DNA from: Siminovitchia terrae
GTDB lineage: Bacteria; Bacillota; Bacilli; Bacillales; Bacillaceae_C
Assembly (NCBI RefSeq): GCF_003605405.2
Contig: NZ_QYTW02000024.1
Coordinates: forward strand, 21,903-85,902
Length of the DNA stretch: 64,000 bases
Direction of reading: 5' to 3'
This document shows positions 53,720 through 62,392 of this stretch, in pieces; the stretch's first letter is position 1; every line of letters starts with the position of its first letter. The position numbers were made by a program, and so were the translations under genes. The notes below the pieces were generated by a model. The model worked only from the letters and a program-made list of their open reading frames with translations, was not told the DNA's origin and ran no database searches.

Positions 53720-54523
53720 TTGAGTGGTGAAATAGCTAAGCTTTTAAAAGAAAAGGATTATTTTTCAGCCAAAGATGATCTGCATCGTATAAAGCAAGTT
53801 CAAGAATTTTTGGCTGACCGGTTTGTATTCGAAAATCTGGATGTTCTTTTAAAGGTGGAGGACTCCATTACGCCTGAATTCATTGAGGAAAAAATGTTGT
53901 TAAAGAGGCGTGGGGGGTTATGCTATGAATTGAATGCTCTGCAGCATCTTCTTTTAAAAGAACTTGGACTTGATGTACATTTGGTATCCGCCACTGTTGC
54001 AACTGAAACAGGCTGGGCAACAGATCGTACCCACGTAATGAGCCTTTTCAGGAAGGAAGGAAAGCTTTACTTAATCGACAGCGGATTTGGAAGCGATCTG
54101 CCACTTCAGCCTGTAGAATTGGACGGACCGCCCGTGACTTCGCCGGCCGGGAACTTTCGCCTTCAAACATGTGAAACAGAGAAAGGCTCTATTGTACTTC
54201 AATCGGAAACAAATAGTGGATGGAATACACGCTATGCTTTTTTTCCGGAGAAGGCTGAATGGGACGACTTGAACCGAATTAAAAAAGAAATTCATACCAG
54301 TTCAAAATCTTCATTTAATCGGGAACTACTGATAGCTCGGCTGCTGCCGGAAGCAACGCTTTCCGTGAATGAAGAGCGTCTTCAAATAAAGAAAATTGAA
54401 GGCGAAGGCCAAAGAATCTTGTTTACAACGGATCAAGAGATGTTGAAAAACATTAAAAAAAACTTTAATGAGTCTATTTATCAAGCGGCTGTTCAATACG
54501 TGCAGGGAAAAGAAAAGGCTTAA
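53720..54523 (+). CDS. Arylamine N-acetyltransferase family protein
   Basis: 267 residues from TTG 53720 behind GGGGGAGAAG. The Cys-His-Asp triad is visible: RRGGLCYELN (Cys), TDRTHVM (His) and LIDSGFG (Asp). It transfers acetyl from acetyl-CoA to arylamines or related amines in the cytoplasm. Divergent from ectABC, apparently unrelated to it. Confidence 0.9.
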   Translation: MSGEIAKLLKEKDYFSAKDDLHRIKQVQEFLADRFVFENLDVLLKVEDSITPEFIEEKMLLKRRGGLCYELNALQHLLLKELGLDVHLVSATVATETGWATDRTHVMSLFRKEGKLYLIDSGFGSDLPLQPVELDGPPVTSPAGNFRLQTCETEKGSIVLQSETNSGWNTRYAFFPEKAEWDDLNRIKKEIHTSSKSSFNRELLIARLLPEATLSVNEERLQIKKIEGEGQRILFTTDQEMLKNIKKNFNESIYQAAVQYVQGKEKA

Positions 54524-54647
54524 AAAGTCCAAAATGAATTCAAATTGTATAAGGGTTTTTCGTTGACCCCTTGAGAGTACGAGGAATCGAACACTCCAAT
54601 ATTTTTGAAGCAATCAAATATCATCTATCTCTAGATGACTGATAAAA

Positions 54648-54685
54648 AGAGAGCCACGATCTTTTTGGATGAGCGTGGCTTTTTG
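54648..54685 (+). terminator. Terminator after the arylamine N-acetyltransferase gene
   Basis: AGCCACG ... CGTGGCTTTTT stem-loop with T run. Confidence 0.75.
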
Positions 54686-54721
54686 TGAATTACGGAAAAT
54701 TATATAAAGGAACCTTTTTCT

Positions 54722-54900
54722 TTGTCCAGCTACGACGTACAGGAAGTACTAGTGCAAGCGAAGCGACAGGACGTTGCGATCTGAGCCTGCCGACGTACAG
54801 GAAGTACTACTGTCACCGAAGCTACAGGATGTGGCGGCTTGAGGCGGCTAGCACCTAGCCCCTCGAGGTCACAAGCCGCTTTCACTTTTCTTACATAACG
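54722..54900. repeat. Extragenic TGTCCAGCTACGACG repeat, copy R5
   Basis: Contains GTCCAGCTACGACGTACAGGAAGTAC twice in variant form, GCTACAGGATGTGGCGGCTTGAGGCGG and CTAGCCCCTCGAGGTCACAAGCCGCTTTC, all shared with R1-R3. It lies between a terminator and the spore-protein gene. Confidence 0.82.
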
Positions 54901-54955
54901 GATGAAATGTTATCCAGATGAGGAGCTGACCTGATCGAATTGTGCCCCCGCCTTT

Positions 54956-55078
54956 TTACATTCCATGCCCGGGATTTTTGTTTTGTCTCGAGTGGTTTCT
55001 GTTTTTTACTTTATGGGAGCCGCTTAACGGTTTGGGCTGGTTTGTTTCCTGTTTCTTTTCTTGTGATTCTTTTCCCAT
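54956..55078 (-). CDS. sspP: Small acid-soluble spore protein P
   Basis: 40 residues from ATG 55078 behind GGAGGTGTC; the open frame upstream of that is not coding. PLSGSHKVKNRNHSRQNKN followed by PGHGM closely matches the SspP family of Bacillus (very polar, Lys/Asn/His-rich). Made in the forespore, minor spore component. Direct sequence evidence that the organism sporulates. Confidence 0.9.
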   Translation of the reverse strand: MGKESQEKKQETNQPKPLSGSHKVKNRNHSRQNKNPGHGM

Positions 55079-55275
55079 TTTGACACCTCCATTAATTAGT
55101 ATGTCTGCTTCAAGTGTTTTTAATGTGGGATATCTACTAGGAAATGGGAGCATATTCCATGAATGTTGAGTATCTCATGTGCGAAATCAGCCTCATGCAA
55201 CGAGAGCCCGCATAACCGTAATTAAACCAATTATATGCTGTTTGAACCTCACAACTAGTTCACGTAGACTGTTAT

Positions 55276-55289
55276 ACAAAGCGCTTTCA
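55276..55289. promoter_or_regulatory. cre-like site upstream of ehuB
   Basis: ACAAAGCGCTTTCA has the AAGCGCTT core and the right half of the CcpA consensus; the first two bases deviate. It is 124 bp before the ehuB start. Confidence 0.45.
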
Positions 55290-55412
55290 ATTGTTATTTG
55301 CTAGTTTTAAATGTCTAGTAAGGATGCAATGATAACGGGCATAAATAGGGGAAAATGCGCTTTTCTTTATTGGAATATTTCGAAATGAAAGAGAAAATGA
55401 GGGGGTTTTACT

Positions 55413-56303
55413 TTGAAGAAGTGGTTGGTCATAGCTGTTGTTGGTTTGTTGGTAATACTAAGTGCCTGTGGAAACAGCAGCGGGAGCGGAGGAAGTGGTG
55501 GAGAATCGAAAGCGGATGGCTCCACACTTGATCGCCTGAAGAAAGAAGGTAAGGTGAAGCTTGGTGTAGCAAATGAAAAACCGTATGGCTATAAAACATC
55601 TGACGGAGATGTGACAGGTGTTGCACCTGAAATCACCAAAGCAGTCTTCAAGGAAATGGGTATTGACACAGTTGAAGGGGAAGTTACGGAATTCGGATCC
55701 TTGATACCGGCATTGCAGGCGGGACGTTTTGATGTTATTACCGCTGGGATGGATATCCGTCCTGAACGCTGTGCAGAAGCGGCATTTGGCGACGTGGAAA
55801 TCCGCTATGGAGAAGGCATGGCTGTTCAGAAGGGGAATCCGAAGAATTTGCACAGCTATGAAGACATCGCCAAAAATCCAGATTTGAAAGTGTCCATCAT
55901 GGCAGGAGCGAATCAGCATGAGTTCCTAAAAGAACTTGGCGTTAAAGATAGTCAGATTGAAACAGCAGACAGCATTTCCTCCAACATCGCCGCAGTAAGC
56001 TCCGGCCGTGTGGACGCGACAGTGATGACGGAAGCGACACTTAGAGAAGCGGTGGAATCAGCGGACCAGTCCAAAGTGGAAGAAGCTAAGCCGTTTACAC
56101 AGCCGGAAATTGGCGGGGAAAGCGTCATGAGCTACGGGGCTGCTGTGTTTAGGAAAGAGGACAACGAACTGAGAGAAGCTTACAATGCAGAGTTGAAAAA
56201 GCTGATTGATTCTGGAAAGATCCTTGAAATCTATAAAGAGTTCGGATTTGGGGAGGACAACCTTCCGGATGATGTAACAACGGCAGATCGTTGCGGACAA
56301 TAA
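55413..56303 (+). CDS. ehuB: Ectoine/hydroxyectoine ABC transporter binding protein
   Basis: 296 residues from TTG 55413 behind GAGGGGG. A signal peptide ends with lipobox ILSAC (Cys19). Solute-binding protein family 3. AGMDIRPERCAEAAFGDVEIRYGEGMAVQKGNP is characteristic of the ectoine-binding EhuB group. It is 340 bp from the permease genes, with normal (about 45%) GC, unlike them. The operon lies a few kb from ectABC, so this cell can both make and scavenge ectoine. Confidence 0.85.
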   Translation: MKKWLVIAVVGLLVILSACGNSSGSGGSGGESKADGSTLDRLKKEGKVKLGVANEKPYGYKTSDGDVTGVAPEITKAVFKEMGIDTVEGEVTEFGSLIPALQAGRFDVITAGMDIRPERCAEAAFGDVEIRYGEGMAVQKGNPKNLHSYEDIAKNPDLKVSIMAGANQHEFLKELGVKDSQIETADSISSNIAAVSSGRVDATVMTEATLREAVESADQSKVEEAKPFTQPEIGGESVMSYGAAVFRKEDNELREAYNAELKKLIDSGKILEIYKEFGFGEDNLPDDVTTADRCGQ

Positions 56304-56644
56304 ATTAAATAATGAGTCGCCGTAGAAAAGAATCCCTTGTGTAGGATAGTGCCATAAGAACTTGTAAAAATCACACTTGTGCCCTATACGAGACCGGATC
56401 GCGATACTGTTTGGGTGTATAAAATGGAACTATAGTCCCCATTAGAACACAGCTCTGTTGGAGCAGTCGTATAGAGAGGTTTTATGCACACTAAAAGAGC
56501 GCCCTCCTATTGGTATAGTCGTATAAGAGCTAGCAAAGATGCTCGCATAGAAAAGTTTTTTACACTTTCACGATATCAATTAATGGACTCTATCCTGGTA
56601 TCAATGCAAGGGGTTTTGCACCTTAGATATGAAGGGACTGTATA
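56304..56644. repeat. Degenerate short repeats between ehuB and ehuC
   Basis: No gene. The motif AGTCGTATARGAG / GTGCCATAAGAAC / CTCGCATAGAAAAG recurs at about 56314, 56349, 56464, 56518 and 56541, several times followed 10-15 nt later by CACAC or ACAC. It separates a normal-GC ehuB from GC-rich ehuCDA. Confidence 0.45.
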
Positions 56645-57304
56645 ATGATTGATACTTACATGATGTTTTTGCCGGAATTGCTGCGCGGCGCAGGTGTAAC
56701 GATCCAAGTTCTCCTGCTGTCCGCCATTTTTGCCTTTCTTTTCGCGTTTGTCGCCGGCCTTGGCCGGGTGTCGCGCTTTTGGATCGTCCGGTTTTTGATG
56801 GGTGCTTTGGTGGAGTTGTTCAGGGGGACGTCCCTGCTTGTACAGATGTTTTTCTTCTTTTTTGCTCTGCCTGCGTTCGGAATGGAGCTTACCCCGTTTG
56901 CCGCAGGGGTCCTGGCTTTGAGCCTGAATTACGGGGCGTACGCCTCAGAGGTTGTCCGGGGAGCGATCCTGTCGGTGCCCGGCGGGCAGACAGAAGCGGG
57001 CATTGCGCTTAACATGACCCGCTGGCAGCGGATGAGGCTCGTCATCCTTCCGCAGGCCTTCCGCCTGATGCTGCCGGGATTCGGGAATAATGCGATTGAG
57101 CTGCTCAAGGGGACATCGCTCGTCTCTTTAGTCACCTTGGCCGACCTGACGTTCCAGGGCCGGATCCTAAAAGATAACTACACAGGAGATCAGGTGGAAA
57201 TCTTCACGCTGCTCCTTCTCCTTTACTTTGTCCTGGCGCTGCCGCTTATCTTCGGTGCACGCTGGCTGGAGAAGCGGGCCGCGAAAGGGGTGGCCGCCAG
57301 ATGA
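56645..57304 (+). CDS. ehuC: Ectoine/hydroxyectoine ABC transporter permease EhuC
   Basis: 219 residues, His/Glu/Gln-type amino acid permease with about five helices. LRGAGVTIQVLLLSAIFAF, VELFRGTSLLVQMFFFFFALP and the coupling loop GIALNMTRWQRMRLVILPQAF define the family. The start codon ATG 56645 has weak TATA-rich upstream sequence and little Shine-Dalgarno. GC content is near 58%, well above the window. It overlaps ehuD (ATGA). Confidence 0.87.
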   Translation: MIDTYMMFLPELLRGAGVTIQVLLLSAIFAFLFAFVAGLGRVSRFWIVRFLMGALVELFRGTSLLVQMFFFFFALPAFGMELTPFAAGVLALSLNYGAYASEVVRGAILSVPGGQTEAGIALNMTRWQRMRLVILPQAFRLMLPGFGNNAIELLKGTSLVSLVTLADLTFQGRILKDNYTGDQVEIFTLLLLLYFVLALPLIFGARWLEKRAAKGVAAR

Positions 57305-57999
57305 CGTGGGATTGGAATTTTGCTATTGAGATTTTTCCAAGGATTTTCAAGGCGATGTGGATTACGCTGGGTGCCACCGTTGCCGCCTATCTGATCGCTC
57401 TGACGCTCGGCCTCGTGCTTACGCTTTTGCGGAGAAGCAGCTTTAAGCCGCTTAAGTGGCTGACGGTCGGCTTCATCGAGTTTGTGCGGAGCACGCCACC
57501 GCTTGTCCAATTGTTCTTCCTTTTTTACGCTTTGCCGGAAATTCCGTATATCGGCTTTTCGCTCAGCCCGTTTATGACAGGAGCACTTGGCCTTGGTATC
57601 CATTACAGCACCTATGTGTCGGAGATCTACCGCTCGGGGATCGACTCGATTCCAAAAAGTCAGTGGGAGGCAGCCACGGCGTTGAACTTCTCGAAGGCAC
57701 ACACATGGATGAAGGTCATCCTGCCGCAGGCGATTCCGCCGGTCATACCGATGCTCGGGAACTATCTGATTGTGCTGTTCAAGGAAACGCCGCTACTCTC
57801 TGCGATTTTGGTTGTCGAGATGCTGCAGACAGCTAAAATCATCGGCTCAGAGACGTGGCGTTATTTGGAGCCGATCACCATTGTGGGGCTGCTGTTCCTG
57901 TTGCTGAGCTATCCGTCGTCACTGCTTGTACAGTATGTTGAGAGGAAAGTCAATAGAAGCCGCAGCAGACAACAAACGAATAAAGGAGTGAGCGCATGA
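57301..57999 (+). CDS. ehuD: Ectoine/hydroxyectoine ABC transporter permease EhuD
   Basis: 232 residues, same permease family (FVRSTPPLVQLFFLFYALP, ALNFSKAHTWMKVILPQAIPP). It forms the channel heterodimer with EhuC. It overlaps both neighbours by 4 nt. GC is around 58-60%. Confidence 0.87.
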   Translation: MTWDWNFAIEIFPRIFKAMWITLGATVAAYLIALTLGLVLTLLRRSSFKPLKWLTVGFIEFVRSTPPLVQLFFLFYALPEIPYIGFSLSPFMTGALGLGIHYSTYVSEIYRSGIDSIPKSQWEAATALNFSKAHTWMKVILPQAIPPVIPMLGNYLIVLFKETPLLSAILVVEMLQTAKIIGSETWRYLEPITIVGLLFLLLSYPSSLLVQYVERKVNRSRSRQQTNKGVSA

Positions 58000-58832
58000 T
58001 GACAGCAATGCAGGATGCGATCCGTGAAGGAGTAAACGAGATGCCGGAACCGACACCGGACCAGCCGATTGTTCGCTACCGGGATATCCGGAAATCGTTC
58101 GGTGATTTTGAAGTCCTAAAGGGTCTAGACCTGGACATTAAGCAAGGTGAGAAGATTACGATCATTGGGCCGAGCGGTTCGGGGAAGACGACAATTATCC
58201 GGATGCTCATGACACTGGAGGAGCCGACGTCCGGAACGATCATAGTGGACGGGGAGCCGCTTTGGCACGAAGTTGTTAAGGGAGAACTGGTCTCCGCCCG
58301 AGAGAAGCACTTGCGCAGGGTCCGCGGGAAGATCGGTATGGTGTTTCAACAGTACAATCTATTTCCGCATATGACTATATTAAAGAACGTAACCGAGGCG
58401 CCGATCCATGTACTTGGCATGCCAAAGCAGGAAGCAAAGAAGCGGGCGCTGGCGATGCTTGAAAAAGTGGGGCTTCAAGATCATGTGCACAAATACCCGA
58501 TCCAGCTATCCGGCGGGCAACAGCAGCGGGTGGCAATCGCCCGGGCGCTAGTTATGGAGCCGAAGGTAATGCTCTTTGACGAGGTGACATCGGCACTGGA
58601 CCCCGAGTTAGTTGGTGAAGTGCTCCAGGTTATCAAAGACATCGCACAAACGACGAACATGACGATGATCTTGGTGACGCATGAAATGGACTTTGCCCGT
58701 GAGATTTCTGACCGAGTCGTCTTCATCGACAAGGGGAAGATCGTGGAGCAGGGTCCGCCTGAGCAGGTATTGGAAAATCCGAAGACGGAAAGACTGAATA
58801 CATTTTTAAAGCATTTTCGTCATGGATATTGA
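57996..58832 (+). CDS. ehuA: Ectoine/hydroxyectoine ABC transporter ATPase EhuA
   Basis: 278 residues. Walker A GPSGSGKTT, MVFQQYNLFPHM, signature LSGGQQQRV, Walker B VMLFDEVTSALD and VTHEMDFAREI identify a polar amino acid transporter ATPase. The N-terminus carries an extra 25 acidic residues. An insert VDGEPLWHEVVKGELVSAREKHLR between Walker A and the Q-loop is typical of the group. A terminator follows directly. Confidence 0.9.
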   Translation: MMTAMQDAIREGVNEMPEPTPDQPIVRYRDIRKSFGDFEVLKGLDLDIKQGEKITIIGPSGSGKTTIIRMLMTLEEPTSGTIIVDGEPLWHEVVKGELVSAREKHLRRVRGKIGMVFQQYNLFPHMTILKNVTEAPIHVLGMPKQEAKKRALAMLEKVGLQDHVHKYPIQLSGGQQQRVAIARALVMEPKVMLFDEVTSALDPELVGEVLQVIKDIAQTTNMTMILVTHEMDFAREISDRVVFIDKGKIVEQGPPEQVLENPKTERLNTFLKHFRHGY

Positions 58833-58836
58833 AAGA

Positions 58837-58881
58837 AAGCATGTAAGGGAAAGCCATAGTTTTTCCTCACATGCTTTTTTC
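58837..58881 (+). terminator. Terminator of ehuCDA
   Basis: AAAGCATGTAAGGGAAA / TTTTTCCTCACATGCTTTTTT, a long stem directly after ehuA. Confidence 0.9.
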
Positions 58882-59052
58882 TGTGAAAATTTAAGAATTC
58901 CTTCATTTAGTGGTCTGGAACTATTTTTTTCTAGATGGCGCTCATTAACATACTAATTTATTGTACAGGAGGCATGAAACGCTAATTTATGCTGAATCAT
59001 AAAGAAGTATTATATACTTGTCACAAAGGAAAAAATATCAAAGGTGGTTCCA

Positions 59053-59688
59053 ATGGACAATTTGTCTCTTTTAAATGTGATCGGAGAGCTGTTTTCCGAT
59101 GAAATTTCTATTGCTGTTTCAAATACAAAGGAGTATATATACTACCGTCCAAGCAAGCGTATTGATTTGAAAGTCAATCCGGGCGATCCGATTAAAGAGG
59201 GAACGATCACATACAAAGCTCTAACTACAAGGCAAAAGGTCTCTGAATTTATTGATCGTGAAGTATACGGGGTGCCTTATCATGGGATGGCTGTTCCTTT
59301 TCAGTATGGAGGAAGCCTTGAAGGGTGTGTTACAGCTGTTTATCCCGTGCTTACAGAGGGAAAATCAGCTGTTACGGTTAAGACGAATGATGGATGGATT
59401 CCGTTCTCTTTTGAAAAGGTAAAATATTTGGAGGTAAAAGACAGGAAAACTCATGTTTATGCTGATGGAATTTCTGGAACACACAAAGACACTTTGCAGG
59501 AATTTGAATATCTTTTGCCGAGGGATTCTTTTATCCGCTGCCATCGATCCTTCATTGTCAATGTCCATCATATTCAGGCGATCTATCCTGATACTCATTC
59601 AACATTTGTATTAGAAATGAATGATCATACAAGGATTCCGGTCAGTCAATCTTATTCAAGCTATTTCCGGAAGCTTCTCGGTTTCTGA
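59053..59688 (+). CDS. LytTR-family transcriptional regulator with PAS-like sensor
   Basis: 211 residues from ATG 59053 behind AAAGGTGG (the GTG at 59044 lies in the ribosome-binding site). The N-terminal about 100 residues have PAS-like organisation (ISIAVSNTKEYIYYRPSKRID ... GMAVPFQYGGSLEGCVTAVYPV). The C-terminal LytTR domain is VKYLEVKDRKTHVYA ... RDSFIRCHRSFIVNVHHIQ. No receiver domain is present, so it senses directly rather than through a kinase. It lies just before a CoA transferase gene that it probably controls. Confidence 0.87.
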   Translation: MDNLSLLNVIGELFSDEISIAVSNTKEYIYYRPSKRIDLKVNPGDPIKEGTITYKALTTRQKVSEFIDREVYGVPYHGMAVPFQYGGSLEGCVTAVYPVLTEGKSAVTVKTNDGWIPFSFEKVKYLEVKDRKTHVYADGISGTHKDTLQEFEYLLPRDSFIRCHRSFIVNVHHIQAIYPDTHSTFVLEMNDHTRIPVSQSYSSYFRKLLGF

Positions 59689-59822
59689 TAATGTTCTGTT
59701 TTAAACAAACATTTACTTGTTTTAATCATTGAATACCCCATTCCAGTCCCTTTTTCTCTTTACACCTACATAGTGACCTAAAATGATTTTAACTATAGAT
59801 TCTGAGAAAGAGGGATTATTTC

Positions 59823-61361
59823 ATGGGGAAACAATATGATCGCATAAGAGACCCTCGCTTGAAAAATCGTGTCGTATCAGCAGAAGAAGCCGCATCTTGG
59901 ATAAAAGACGGAATGACATTGGGGCTAAGCGGCTTTACTCGTGCAGGAGATGTGAAGGCGGTTCCCTTTGCGTTGCTTGAAAGGGCAAGAGAAGAAGAGA
60001 TCAAGGTAAATATTTTTACCGGCGCATCTTTGGGATCAGATATAGATAAAGTTTTTGCTGAAGCAGGTATCATTCATAAACGACTACCATTTCAAGCAGA
60101 TTCCACCATGCGGAAGAAAATCAATGAAGGCGAGCTTCTATTTGTCGACCATCATTTATCACATACCGCCGAATATGTACGAGCAAATACGATCAGTCCG
60201 ATTGATATTGCAATCTTGGAAGCGATTTCGATTACGGAAGATGGCATGGTCATCCCTACGACGTCCATTGGAAACTCTTTGTCGTTCGCTGAGCATGCGA
60301 AGGCCATCATTATTGAAATTAATATGGCTCAGCCTGAATTGTTGGAAGGGCTACATGATTTATACGACCCGGAAAAACAGGGGGAACGTTCCCCAATTCA
60401 ATTGACAACTGTGGCTGACCGGATTGGAACGATCGGGATTCCTGTGGATCCTGATAAAGTGAAGGGGATTGTATTTACAGATCAATTAGATTCTCCGTCT
60501 AACATAGTCGAGCCTGATCATGAAACTGAAATTATGGCTCAGCATTTAATTTCATTTTTAAGGAGCGAAATCAAGAAAGGCAGGCTCACGGAGCACCTCG
60601 CGCCGCTACAGTCGGGCATCGGTTCTGTTGCCAATGCAGTCCTTTATGGGATGTTGAATTCAGAATTCAAAGATTTGGAGGTGTACTCCGAGGTATTGCA
60701 GGATGCTGTCTTTGATCTGATTGACGCAGGGAAGGTCAATTTTGCATCGTGTTGTTCCATTACACTGTCAGAAAAGAAGATGAAGCAGGTCTTCGACCAT
60801 TTTGAAATATACCGTGAAAAGCTGATAATGCGGCCACAGGAGTTGTCGAACCACCCGGAAATCATCCGGAGACTCGGCTTGATATCCATCAACACGGCCC
60901 TGGAATTTGACATATACGGCAATGTCAACTCGACGCACGTATCTGGAACAAAAATGATGAACGGAATCGGGGGCTCCGGTGACTTTGCTAGAAATGCCCG
61001 CCTCGCTATTTTTGTGACAAAGTCGATTGCGAAAAACGGGGATATATCCAGTATCGTTCCATTCGTATCGCATGTGGACCATACTGAGCATGATGTTGAT
61101 ATTGTTGTTACGGAGCAGGGATATGCGGATTTAAGGGGTCTGGCCCCAAGGGAGAGGGCACCGCTGATCATACAAAATTGTGCTCATCCGATGTATCGCG
61201 ATCAGCTTTTGGCTTATTATGAGGAAGCCCTTGAACGCGGCGGCCAAACACCGCATGTACTGGAAAAAGCTTTCTCCTGGCATACAAATTACAGCAAATA
61301 CGGAACGATGTTAGAAAAGCAGAACAATCACAACGAAGCAAGGCTTCAATGCTCATTTTAA
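59823..61361 (+). CDS. Acetyl-CoA hydrolase/succinate-CoA transferase family protein
   Basis: 512 residues. The two-domain class I CoA-transferase layout has GLSGFTRAGDVKAVP at the N-terminus, QSGIGSVANAVL, the SEVLQDAVFDLI segment with the candidate catalytic Glu, and VTEQGYADLRGLAPRERA near the C-terminus. It belongs to the acetate/succinate-CoA transferase group (cytosolic CoA exchange during acetate overflow or use). Preceded by a LytTR regulator gene. Confidence 0.9.
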   Translation: MGKQYDRIRDPRLKNRVVSAEEAASWIKDGMTLGLSGFTRAGDVKAVPFALLERAREEEIKVNIFTGASLGSDIDKVFAEAGIIHKRLPFQADSTMRKKINEGELLFVDHHLSHTAEYVRANTISPIDIAILEAISITEDGMVIPTTSIGNSLSFAEHAKAIIIEINMAQPELLEGLHDLYDPEKQGERSPIQLTTVADRIGTIGIPVDPDKVKGIVFTDQLDSPSNIVEPDHETEIMAQHLISFLRSEIKKGRLTEHLAPLQSGIGSVANAVLYGMLNSEFKDLEVYSEVLQDAVFDLIDAGKVNFASCCSITLSEKKMKQVFDHFEIYREKLIMRPQELSNHPEIIRRLGLISINTALEFDIYGNVNSTHVSGTKMMNGIGGSGDFARNARLAIFVTKSIAKNGDISSIVPFVSHVDHTEHDVDIVVTEQGYADLRGLAPRERAPLIIQNCAHPMYRDQLLAYYEEALERGGQTPHVLEKAFSWHTNYSKYGTMLEKQNNHNEARLQCSF

Positions 61362-61376
61362 GTTACTGAAATGTGG

Positions 61377-61405
61377 TTGACACTCCTAGGATAAGCGCTT
61401 ACAAT
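61377..61405 (+). promoter_or_regulatory. hut promoter with overlapping cre site
   Basis: TTGACA (61377-61382), 17-nt spacer, TACAAT (61400-61405): a near-perfect sigma-A promoter. GATAAGCGCTTACA (61390-61403) overlaps the -10 box and matches the cre consensus at all but its first positions. The promoter faces hutP, but 424 bp and a mobile element separate it from the hutP start. Confidence 0.8.
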
Positions 61406-61452
61406 GAAGGTAGTTATTAGTCTTTAGAGATTGTTAGATGAGAGTTGTTTAT

Positions 61453-61828
61453 CATTCCGGACAGAAGCTCCCAATTCAAAGAATGTGAAGGGCGTCGCCC
61501 AATGAGAAAGTGGGAGATGAATGTTGGTTGGCGATAGCCAAACTGTGTTGTATACTATGTAGAACGAATTCAAGCGTGGTTGCTTGTTGCGTAAATAGAA
61601 CTTGTAGGGTGGCTGTCGTTCGCCTATACCTTTCAAAAGTCGCAAAAAGGATAAACCATCAAACCTGTGGCACGAAAACCAAGTGTCACATAGTAAACAA
61701 AACTGCAATACCATACGAAACTCGTATCAACCGTAGGGACTACGGGGGTAGCCTTCTAAATAACTAGCGGTTACGCTGGTGTTCGTAGGAATCCCGCACT
61801 TCAAGCGTTAGCTAAGTGGGTGGTTCAA
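61453..61828 (+). mobile_element. tnpB-less IS605-type element with omega-RNA-like right end in the hut leader
   Basis: Preceded by TTTAT (61448-61452) and ending GGTTCAA just before the hutP ATG. The left end (61453-61528) has a hairpin with CTCCCAATTC and GAAAGTGGGAGATGAATG and an inner GGGCGTCGCCC. The right part contains ACCGTAGGGACTACGGGGGTAGCC, GCGGTTACGCTGGTGTTCGTAGGAATCCC and a terminal hairpin (CGCACTTC ... AAGTGGG). These are sequences I recognise from the 3' ends of IS605-family tnpB genes, the omega-RNA scaffold. No tnpA or tnpB frame exists. The region where the guide would begin is the hutP coding sequence. Confidence 0.78.
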
Positions 61829-62272
61829 ATGTCGTTGAATAAAGATCTTCGTATCGGCCGTCACGCCATTCTTCTTTTGCTGTCTGAACAACCATCTGAG
61901 CAGTTGAAAAAGCTGGAGCAGGCCAATTGGAAGGGCTGCGTTGGAAAAGTGGGCTCAATGGATGCTCATAAAGTAGTTGCTGCGATTGAAACAGCTGCCA
62001 AGAAAAATGGAATTATCCAAGCGGACATTTACCGTGAATCGCATGCATTATATCATGCCATTATTGAGGCTTTGCATGGAGTTACACGAGGCCAGGTACA
62101 ATTAGGGTCTATACTGAGAACGGTTGGCTTGACTTTCGCCGTGTTGCGGGGAAACCCGTATACAAAGGAGGAAGAAGGAGAGTGGATCGCCGTTTCTTTG
62201 TATGGAACAATTGGTGCACCTGTCAAGGGCTCCGAGCACGAAACGATTGGTTTAGGAATTAATCACATATGA
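61829..62272 (+). CDS. hutP: Hut operon antiterminator HutP
   Basis: 147 residues from ATG 61829; the nominal frame from 61820 includes bases of the mobile element. [44 protein letters not shown] and [20 protein letters not shown] match Bacillus HutP, a hexameric RNA-binding protein that with L-histidine and Mg2+ disrupts the hut terminator. Metal- and histidine-contacting His residues (HALYHA) are kept. The ribosome-binding site is poor (GTGGGTGG) and lies in the terminal hairpin of the inserted element, so translation may be reduced. Confidence 0.93.
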   Translation: MSLNKDLRIGRHAILLLLSEQPSEQLKKLEQANWKGCVGKVGSMDAHKVVAAIETAAKKNGIIQADIYRESHALYHAIIEALHGVTRGQVQLGSILRTVGLTFAVLRGNPYTKEEEGEWIAVSLYGTIGAPVKGSEHETIGLGINHI

Positions 62273-62280
62273 CTTGCCCA

Positions 62281-62346
62281 TAGTTTACTAGTTAATAGGG
62301 GGCTATATCACGAAATCGTTATTGATTTCATGATATAGCCCCCTTT
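62281..62346 (+). promoter_or_regulatory. HutP-responsive antiterminator/terminator
   Basis: Three UAG triplets at 62281, 62289 and 62296 (spacing 8 and 7 nt) lead into GGGGGCTATATCA...GATTTC / mirrored TGATATAGCCCCC ending TTT at 62344. NAG repeats overlapping a terminator between hutP and hutH are the HutP target in Bacillus subtilis. Confidence 0.85.
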
Positions 62347-62392
62347 CTATTTTAACTTTATTCAACTAAAGGAAATGAAGGGAGCCAATAGA

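Noticed and set aside
54942..55169. Plus-strand frame opposite sspP
   Set aside because: It is the complement of the well-recognised spore protein gene.
61134..61147. GGGGTCTGGCCCC inside the CoA transferase gene as a fourth palindrome copy
   Set aside because: It encodes the conserved family motif DLRGLAPRE, so the match is explained by the protein.
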